From an uncultured bacterium (GTDB taxonomy: Bacteria; Cyanobacteriota; Vampirovibrionia; Gastranaerophilales; Gastranaerophilaceae): a stretch of DNA of 5,642 bases. The notes below the pieces were generated by a model. It saw only the letters and a list, made by a program, of their open reading frames with translations. It was not told the DNA's origin and ran no database searches. Each line of letters starts with the position of its first letter. Position 1 is the first letter of the stretch. This document shows, piece by piece, positions 1 through 3,532 of the stretch. The stretch lies in assembly GCA_900314375.1 (NCBI GenBank), contig OMVC01000187.1, positions 1 to 5,642 on the forward strand. The letters are read 5' to 3'. Position numbers and translations under genes: made by a program.

Positions 1-3
1 ATT

Positions 4-33
4 CCACATTTCTTTGACCGCAAAGAAACGTGG
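4..33. repeat. Hairpin, 12 of 13 pairs, ACCG loop
   Basis: CCAC-A-TTTCTTTG (4-16) pairs with CAAAGAAA-C-GTGG (21-33) around a 4-base loop. The only mismatch is A8 opposite C29. The word GCAAAGAAAC is repeated directly at 20-29 and 35-44. No T-run follows on either side, so it is not a standard terminator. It is more likely part of a dispersed intergenic repeat. Confidence 0.6.
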
Positions 34-87
34 AGCAAAGAAACTCCTGCCCATCGCTCCGTTCACTAATAATTTATAATGCTCGAA

Positions 88-133
88 TACAAAACGGACA
101 ACTCGCATTCGCTCAAACAAGTCCGTTTTTGTA
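88..133. repeat. Inverted repeat, 12 pairs with one bulge
   Basis: TACAAAACGGAC (88-99) is complementary to 121-133 (GTCCGTTTT-T-GTA), with one bulged T at 130 and a 21-base loop. On the plus strand the right arm ends in a short T-run, so a weak terminator for a gene to the left of the window is possible. The long loop makes a dispersed repeat at least as likely. Confidence 0.55.
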
Positions 134-160
134 GTTTTCTCGCATAACAATTATTGTTCA

Positions 161-177
161 CTTCGCGGAGGGCGAAG
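161..177. repeat. Small hairpin CTTCGC / GCGAAG
   Basis: Six perfect pairs (161-166 with 172-177) enclose a 5-base loop, GGAGG. It follows directly on the small palindrome AACAAT-T-ATTGTT at 146-158. It is one unit of the hairpin series in this block, and no function can be assigned. Confidence 0.45.
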
Positions 178-225
178 GGGTGTATATTGCGCTTTAGGTG
201 AACCGTCATTTAGGTTCGCTATAGA

Positions 226-245
226 TTTTGTCCAACAGGACAAAA
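226..245. repeat. Perfect 8-bp hairpin, AACA loop
   Basis: TTTTGTCC (226-233) pairs fully with GGACAAAA (238-245) around AACA. It has the same geometry, an 8-bp stem and a 4-base loop, as the hairpins at 9-28, 281-300 and 5341-5360. No T-run follows on the plus strand (the next bases are CGTATG). Confidence 0.6.
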
Positions 246-280
246 CGTATGAGCAAATCTGTTCAATATTATTGCGCGGA

Positions 281-300
281 GCGATGCCGAAAGGCATCGC
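281..300. repeat. Perfect GC-rich 8-bp hairpin with GAAA tetraloop
   Basis: GCGATGCC (281-288) pairs with GGCATCGC (293-300) across GAAA, a GNRA-type tetraloop that is very stable in RNA. The following sequence (TGTAAATTAGCG) has no T-run, so it is not an ordinary intrinsic terminator. The tetraloop suggests selection or history as an RNA structure on the plus strand. Without copies to compare this stays an inference. Confidence 0.6.
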
Positions 301-326
301 TGTAAATTAGCGTGTTTTTCTTTTCG

Positions 327-369
327 GTTCACTTTTCTTTTTTCGTCGCAATAAAAAAGAAAAGTGAAC
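327..369. repeat. Perfect 17-bp palindrome, 9-base loop
   Basis: GTTCACTTTTCTTTTTT (327-343) is the exact complement of 353-369, around the loop CGTCGCAAT. It is the longest perfect stem in the window. The AT-rich stem has a purine strand and a pyrimidine strand and lacks the GC core of a good terminator. It could still act as a boundary between an upstream gene outside the window and the Nudix operon. A repeat or MITE remnant is the alternative. Confidence 0.7.
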
Positions 370-422
370 AATAAGTAGAGTATAATAAAACTTCCGATAG
401 TATTATTTATAGGAAGTATTTA

Positions 423-431
423 TGCTATAAT
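423..431 (+). promoter_or_regulatory. Extended -10 promoter, likely leaderless start of the Nudix operon
   Basis: TGC-TATAAT (423-431) is a perfect extended -10 element. No good -35 lies about 17 bases upstream (TTATTT at 403-408), as is tolerated for extended -10 promoters. Transcription would begin around 438, the first base of the ATG. No Shine-Dalgarno sequence lies at a usable distance: AGGAAG at 411-416 is 21 bases away and inside an imperfect hairpin at 390-417 (9 of 10 pairs). The simplest reading is a leaderless mRNA. Confidence 0.6.
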
Positions 432-437
432 ATAAAT

Positions 438-977
438 ATGAATTTTGAAGAAAAAACATTGAATTCTAAAGTTGTTTATGACGGAAAAGTTATTACCGTT
501 TTAAAAGACGACATCGTAACTTCTGACGGACACAAATCTTTTCGCGAAGTTGCAGTCCACAACGGCGGAGTTGTTATCGTTGCGCTTAAGGATGATGATA
601 AAATTTTGTTGGTAAAGCAGTACCGCTATCCGCTGAAATCAGTAAATATAGAACTTCCTGCGGGCAAACTGGAAAAAGGAGAAGACCCTGATAAAGCCGC
701 ACCGCGTGAACTTGAAGAAGAAACAGGATATCGTGCTAAAACTTGGAAATCGCTGGGGTTTATAAATACAACTCCGGGAATTTGCACAGAAAAATTATAC
801 TTATATTTTGCAAAAGATTTGGAATTTGTCGGAGAACACCCCGACGAAGGCGAAGTTATAAAATGTTTTGAATACAAAATTTCTGACGTTTTTAACATGA
901 TAAAAAACGGAGAAATCAATGATGCCAAAACTATTTGTGCGCTTTGCCGTGCTTTTTGCAAGGAGTTTTGCGCATGA
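438..977 (+). CDS. Nudix hydrolase, probable ADP-ribose pyrophosphatase
   Basis: It probably hydrolyses ADP-ribose (or a related nucleoside diphosphate derivative) to AMP and ribose 5-phosphate in the cytoplasm, a clean-up role. The 179-residue protein carries a complete Nudix box at residues 76-98: G76, E82, R90-E91-L92, E94-E95, G97, Y98, matching G-x5-E-x7-R-E-U-x-E-E-x-G-U. The strand-turn QYRYP (61-65) and ELPAG (72-76) before the box, and TTPG with P113 about 15 residues after it, are typical of the ADP-ribose subgroup. The start is chosen because the N-terminus (MNFEEKTLNSKVVYDGK) matches the usual family beginning and the next in-frame ATG is codon 154. It is the first gene of the operon. 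Its stop overlaps the next start (ATGA, 974-977), which implies translational coupling. The substrate is inferred from subgroup features and could be another diphosphate. Confidence 0.88.
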   Translation: MNFEEKTLNSKVVYDGKVITVLKDDIVTSDGHKSFREVAVHNGGVVIVALKDDDKILLVKQYRYPLKSVNIELPAGKLEKGEDPDKAAPRELEEETGYRAKTWKSLGFINTTPGICTEKLYLYFAKDLEFVGEHPDEGEVIKCFEYKISDVFNMIKNGEINDAKTICALCRAFCKEFCA

Positions 978-1780
978 TAAAAATGATTGCAACTGATATT
1001 GACGGAACAATTTTGCCTTATCATTCCGATTTTAGCGAAAATGTCAAAAGATGTATCAAAGAGCTTGACCAGAAAGGTATTAAAGTAATACTTGTTACAG
1101 GCAGAATGCATTCTTCCACCACACCGATTGCACGTCAATTAGGGTTGAACAATCCCGTAATATCATACCAAGGCGGTATGATAAAAGATATGGACGGGAA
1201 TACTTTGTATCAAACTAATCTGCCTGACAACTACGCTAAAGAAATTATCAAATGGGCAAGGGTAAATAATGTTCACCTGAACTTATATATAGATGATAAA
1301 TTATACGTAGAAAATGATAATGATATTATCAAATTCTATATTCAAGGTAAATTCGTAGATTACACGGTTTGTTCGTTTGACGATTTGGAAATAAAAAACA
1401 ATGTTAATAAACTTCTTGCAATTGATATCCAAGATGCAAACAGAGTTACAGGATGGGTGGAAATTCTTAAAAACAAGTATCCTGATTTATATATAGTAAA
1501 ATCCACCCCGTATTTTTGCGAAATAGGTCCAACTAATGCAAAAAAATCAATCGGCGTCGAGTTTTTATGTAAATTATGGGGACTAAGAAAAGAAGAAGTT
1601 TTAACAATAGGCGACCAAAATAATGATATCGATTTAATTCAATCAGGCGGAATCGGAGTTGCTATGGGTAACGGAACGGAAGAATTAAAGGCTTGCGCGA
1701 ATTACATAACCGATACATGCGAAAACGACGGTTTTGTAAAGGCTGTTGAAAAATTTGTTTTCAAAAAAACAGAGGGATAA
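974..1780 (+). CDS. Cof-type HAD-superfamily sugar/nucleotide phosphatase
   Basis: This is a 268-residue cytoplasmic Mg-dependent phosphatase of the Cof (HAD IIB) family, whose members dephosphorylate sugar phosphates, nucleotides or flavin precursors. All four HAD motifs are visible. Motif I is D8-I-D10-G-T12, with the nucleophile and the acid/base. Motif II is T42 in VTGR. Motif III is K190 in NAKKSIG. Motif IV is G213-D214-Q-N-N-D218. The IIB cap lies between motifs II and III (about residues 80-185). Length is normal for the family. The start at 974 is chosen over an in-frame ATG at 935, because AGGAG (961-965) sits 8 bases before it and MIKMIATDIDGT is the canonical N-terminus. The earlier start would add 13 odd residues inside the Nudix gene. 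The exact substrate cannot be told from sequence. Confidence 0.9.
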   Translation: MIKMIATDIDGTILPYHSDFSENVKRCIKELDQKGIKVILVTGRMHSSTTPIARQLGLNNPVISYQGGMIKDMDGNTLYQTNLPDNYAKEIIKWARVNNVHLNLYIDDKLYVENDNDIIKFYIQGKFVDYTVCSFDDLEIKNNVNKLLAIDIQDANRVTGWVEILKNKYPDLYIVKSTPYFCEIGPTNAKKSIGVEFLCKLWGLRKEEVLTIGDQNNDIDLIQSGGIGVAMGNGTEELKACANYITDTCENDGFVKAVEKFVFKKTEG

Positions 1781-1782
1781 TT

Positions 1783-2274
1783 ATGTATAGAATCGGAATA
1801 GGATACGACATCCATAAATTAATAGAAGGCAGAGATTTAATTATCGGCGGAGTAAAAATTACCCACGAAAAAGGACTTTTAGGACATTCTGATGCGGATG
1901 TTTTAATTCACGCTTTGATTGATGCAATGCTCGGGGCGCTTGCATTAGACGATATAGGAACGCTTTTCCCCGATACCGATTCCAAATACAAAGATATAGA
2001 CAGCACCATTCTTTTAAAAAGAGTTTATGACCTTATAAAAGAAAAAGGTTACCAAATCGTAAATGTTGATTCAAATATAATTGCACAAGCCCCGAAAATG
2101 ATGCCGTATATCCCTAAAATGAAGGAAATACTGGCTCATATTTTAGAAATTAACCCTCAAGATTTTTCTATAAAAGCTAAAACAAAAGAAAACCTTGATG
2201 CAGTCGGACAAAAACTTGCGATTGAAGCAAATGCGGTTATCTTATTACAAAAACAAATGAAAAAAATGTACTAA
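1783..2274 (+). CDS. ispF: 2-C-methyl-D-erythritol 2,4-cyclodiphosphate synthase
   Basis: IspF converts CDP-methylerythritol 2-phosphate to the 2,4-cyclodiphosphate with release of CMP, a middle step of the non-mevalonate (MEP) isoprenoid pathway; it is a cytoplasmic homotrimer. The metal site is intact: D9-x-H11 and H43. Also present are GHSDAD (34-39), the helix HALIDAMLGALALDDIG, and FPDTD (62-66). At the C-terminus the usual T-T-x-E-x-L-G-F-x-G-R-x-E-G-I block is changed to KTKENLDAVGQKLAI (133-147), keeping T134 and E136 but losing the conserved Arg of that block. At 163 residues the length is typical. GAGGG (1772-1776) lies 6 bases before the start, and only 2 bases separate it from the HAD stop, so it is co-transcribed. 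It is not fused to IspD, and no ispD is seen in the window. Confidence 0.96.
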   Translation: MYRIGIGYDIHKLIEGRDLIIGGVKITHEKGLLGHSDADVLIHALIDAMLGALALDDIGTLFPDTDSKYKDIDSTILLKRVYDLIKEKGYQIVNVDSNIIAQAPKMMPYIPKMKEILAHILEINPQDFSIKAKTKENLDAVGQKLAIEANAVILLQKQMKKMY

Positions 2275-2305
2275 TTTGGGGAATATAAAATTTTAACATC
2301 CGAAT

Positions 2306-2311
2306 AATAAT
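2306..2311 (+). promoter_or_regulatory. Possible -10 element of the vWA gene
   Basis: AATAAT ends 6 bases before the ATG at 2318. That is the same spacing as the much better -10 of the Nudix gene (426-431 to 438) and the TAGAAT before the regulator start. No ribosome site is seen in the 43-base gap after ispF. No convincing -35 is found, and in AT-rich DNA this hexamer could be chance. Read-through from the operon is the alternative. Confidence 0.25.
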
Positions 2312-2317
2312 TCTTGT

Positions 2318-3043
2318 ATGAAAAAAATATTATTTTTTATACTGGTATTTTGTAGTGTTAGTAAAAGCTACGGCGCAGGTTACGGGTTGTATAATCCGCA
2401 AAATTTTAGCTACAACCCTCAAGCAGGCGAAAAACTTTTATTTATCCTTGATTACTCAAACAGTATGAATGAACCGCTTGAAAATGATACAAAATTTAAC
2501 CTGATGCTTGATTCCATGAAAAAAATTTTGCCCAAAATTAACCCTGATACCCAAGTAGGTTTGAGAATTTACGGGCATAAAATGGGGTTTACGCCTATGG
2601 AAGCTTGCAGAGCCTCCACACTTGCCGCTCCGATTGCGAGAAATAATTCCGAAAATATTAGTTTTGCACTCTTAAAAAGAAAACCGCGCGGAATGACCCC
2701 TATAACCTATTCGCTTAAACAAGCCATAAAATACGATTTTATGGGGTTTACAGGTAAAAAACATATCATACTTTTAACAGACGGCGGTGAAAATTGCGAC
2801 GAAAGCCCTTGTACTTTTGTTATGAACCTTATAAAAATACGTCGTGATGTTCAAATTGATGTAATTGCCTTTAATATAAACAATGATGAAGACTTGGAGC
2901 AATTAAGATGCACCGCTCTTGTCACAAGCGGAAAATTTTGTGATGCCAAAACTTCAGCACAACTTTATAACGGGTTTAATAACAGTATAGAAGGAGTAAA
3001 AAACGTTGAAGCAAAAATCCTCATTCCTGCAATGAAAAAATAA
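2318..3043 (+). CDS. Exported von Willebrand factor A domain protein
   Basis: This 241-residue protein has a Sec-type signal peptide: MKK, a hydrophobic stretch at residues 4-14, and likely cleavage after G19 in S-Y-G|A. C12 is preceded by Phe, not Gly/Ala/Ser, so a lipobox is unlikely. The vWA domain fills the mature part (about 38-225). Its metal-ion-dependent adhesion site is complete: D45-Y-S47-N-S49, T127 in GMTP, and D155 in LLTDGGENC. The mature protein has five cysteines (97, 160, 165, 198, 208). C160 and C165 flank the segment after the third metal motif, and disulfides are plausible for an exported domain. vWA domains of this kind usually bind a partner protein through the metal. 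The partner is unknown, and no AAA or other vWA gene adjoins. The gene follows ispF by 43 bases and lacks a visible ribosome site. It converges on the regulator gene with only 27 bases between the stops. Confidence 0.85.
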   Translation: MKKILFFILVFCSVSKSYGAGYGLYNPQNFSYNPQAGEKLLFILDYSNSMNEPLENDTKFNLMLDSMKKILPKINPDTQVGLRIYGHKMGFTPMEACRASTLAAPIARNNSENISFALLKRKPRGMTPITYSLKQAIKYDFMGFTGKKHIILLTDGGENCDESPCTFVMNLIKIRRDVQIDVIAFNINNDEDLEQLRCTALVTSGKFCDAKTSAQLYNGFNNSIEGVKNVEAKILIPAMKK

Positions 3044-3070
3044 ATTTCGTAAGTAAAAAATATATGCAAT

Positions 3071-3292
3071 CTACAAATTTAACGGTTTAAATAATTTATA
3101 AACTTCTATATCTAAAGCTTCTGCAATCAATAATATTCTTTTAAAACTCGGAGTACGTTTACCCCTTTCAATTTCAGACAAATAGTCACTGCTTATACCC
3201 GTCATTTCACTTAAATCTTCTTGCGTGAAACCTTTTAAATTACGATAGTGTTTTACATTATATTTAAAAATATCTTTCGTGCTATTTGCCAT
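3071..3292 (-). CDS. XRE-family helix-turn-helix regulator, 73 residues
   Basis: This is a single-domain DNA-binding protein of the Xre/Cro (HTH_3) type. Residues about 8-66 form the five-helix domain. Helix 2 is around FTQEDLSEMTG (22-32). The recognition helix is in SSDYLSEIERGKRTPS (34-49), with the near-invariant pattern S-x-x-Y-x-S-x-I-E-R-G-x-R-x-P-S. There is no extra sensor or TPR domain, so it should act as a small dimeric repressor or activator. The first five codons (MANST) lie inside a 13-bp inverted repeat, and its start codon sits within a TTTG-N5-CAAA dyad, both plausible autoregulatory operators. No ribosome site precedes the ATG at 3292. A TAGAAT (3304-3299) or TATAAC (3312-3307) -10 would give a leader of 0-8 bases. 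It is divergent from the small ORF at 3357. Cognate target genes cannot be stated beyond that pairing. Confidence 0.88.
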   Translation of the reverse strand: MANSTKDIFKYNVKHYRNLKGFTQEDLSEMTGISSDYLSEIERGKRTPSFKRILLIAEALDIEVYKLFKPLNL

Positions 3293-3297
3293 ACAAA
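3285..3297. repeat. TTTGCCATACAAA, copy 1 (over the XRE start codon)
   Basis: This 13-bp word is repeated exactly at 3404-3416, 119 bases away. It has imperfect dyad symmetry, TTTG-N5-CAAA, as expected for an XRE-type operator. It covers the start codon of the regulator gene and the -35 of the plus-strand promoter. A bound protein would block both. Confidence 0.6.
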
Positions 3298-3314
3298 CAT
3301 TCTAGTGTTATAAT
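3286..3314 (+). promoter_or_regulatory. Strong promoter for the small ORF
   Basis: TTGCCA (3286-3291), a 17-base spacer, then TGT-TATAAT (-10 hexamer at 3309-3314) give a near-ideal housekeeping-sigma promoter with an extended -10. Predicted transcription start is near 3321, leaving a leader of about 36 bases before the ATG at 3357. The -35 lies inside the left arm of the inverted repeat, and the 13-bp operator-like dyad covers it. Confidence 0.75.
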
Positions 3315-3334
3315 GAATTAAAATTAACAGGCAA
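3307..3334 (-). promoter_or_regulatory. Facing promoter for the XRE gene
   Basis: On the minus strand TTGCCT (3334-3329, in the right repeat arm), a 16-base spacer and TATAAC (3312-3307) form a reasonable promoter that shares its -10 core with the plus-strand promoter. Transcription would start near 3300, about 8 bases before the XRE ATG. TAGAAT (3304-3299) is an alternative -10 that would make the message leaderless, but its -35 (TTAATT) is poor. Polymerase cannot occupy both directions at once. Confidence 0.45.
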
Positions 3335-3356
3335 ATAGCACGGATTAGGATTAAAT

Positions 3357-3485
3357 ATGAAAATTATAAAGGCATTAATAAAAATAATTTTAAATATAAT
3401 ATTTTTGCCATACAAAATATATTTACACCAATTTGATTGTGATTATGATGATATTTTTGAAACAAACAAGAAAAAAATGCCTTGA
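3357..3485 (+). CDS. Small 42-residue protein, amphipathic helix plus acidic tail
   Basis: I do not recognise this protein. The ORF has AGGA (3347-3350) 6 bases before the ATG and a strong promoter at 3286-3314. Residues 1-23 are very hydrophobic (Ile/Leu/Phe-rich), with K2, K5, K9 and N13 spaced 3-4 apart. They would form one polar face of a cationic amphipathic helix lying on or entering the membrane. P18 breaks it. Residues 27-35 are acidic (DCDYDDIFE), then KKKMP ends the chain; C28 is the only cysteine. The TGA lies in the left stem of the terminator hairpin. Its divergent pairing with an XRE regulator suggests a regulated membrane-active peptide, possibly toxin-like or a signal. This is inference from composition and context only. 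The high AT content means a chance ORF cannot be excluded, although promoter, ribosome site and terminator all fit. Confidence 0.5.
   Translation: MKIIKALIKIILNIIFLPYKIYLHQFDCDYDDIFETNKKKMP
3404..3416. repeat. TTTGCCATACAAA, copy 2 (inside the small ORF)
   Basis: This is an exact copy of 3285-3297 in the same orientation, at codons 16-20 of the small ORF. It may be a second operator, bound together with copy 1 through a DNA loop of 119 bp, or a roadblock site. The coding sequence alone (F-L-P-Y-K) does not explain the identity. Confidence 0.5.
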
Positions 3486-3503
3486 AATTATTCAAGGCAT
3501 TTT
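3474..3503 (-). terminator. Intrinsic terminator of pckA, probably bidirectional
   Basis: A perfect 13-bp stem (3474-3486 with 3491-3503, core ATGCCTTGAA / TTCAAGGCAT) closes a 4-base loop. On the minus strand it is followed by an unbroken run of seven T (complement of 3471-3477), 30 bases after the pckA stop, a textbook rho-independent terminator. On the plus strand it has TTTT then C, so it may also end the small-ORF message, whose stop codon lies in the stem. Confidence 0.88.
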
Positions 3504-3532
3504 CAATTTCGTTTTATGCAGAATATATAAAA

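Larger units (their letters stand above)
1..437. other. Gene-free, palindrome-rich intergenic block
   Basis: No convincing coding region is seen on either strand. The block is built from successive inverted repeats (4-33, 88-133, 161-177, 226-245, 281-300, 327-369, 390-417), which are listed separately where they are strong. The short word GTTCACT recurs at 61, 156 and 327 and its complement at 363-369. This makes the block look like a mosaic of short repeat units rather than a decayed gene. The last 15 bases carry the promoter of the Nudix gene. Whether these units recur elsewhere in the genome cannot be seen from this window. Confidence 0.6.
3278..3342. repeat. 13-bp perfect inverted repeat flanking a two-way promoter
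   Basis: CGTGCTATTTGCC (3278-3290) is exactly complementary to GGCAAATAGCACG (3330-3342), separated by 39 bases. The arm centres are 52 bp apart, about five helical turns, so both arms face the same side of the DNA. The dyad centre (3310) coincides with TTATAA (3308-3313), the shared -10 core of the two facing promoters. The left arm also encodes the first residues of the XRE protein. Cooperative repressor binding is the favoured reading. Confidence 0.75.

Noticed and set aside
281..300. GC-rich hairpin as a rho-independent terminator
   Set aside because: No T-run follows on either strand.
1..437. tRNA or other known structured RNA gene in the left spacer
   Set aside because: The hairpins do not form a cloverleaf or any riboswitch pattern I recognise.
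935..973. Upstream in-frame start for the HAD phosphatase
   Set aside because: It would add 13 residues unlike the family N-terminus and lies deep in the Nudix gene. The ATG at 974 has AGGAG at 8 bases and starts the canonical MIKMIATDIDGT.
626..1138. 170-residue minus-strand frame opposite the Nudix and HAD genes
   Set aside because: It is antisense to two well-supported genes and has low-complexity Ser/Cys/Phe-rich composition with no recognisable domain.
3041..3073. Terminator between the convergent vWA and XRE genes
   Set aside because: The 27-base gap has no stable stem. The messages probably overlap or end by another mechanism.
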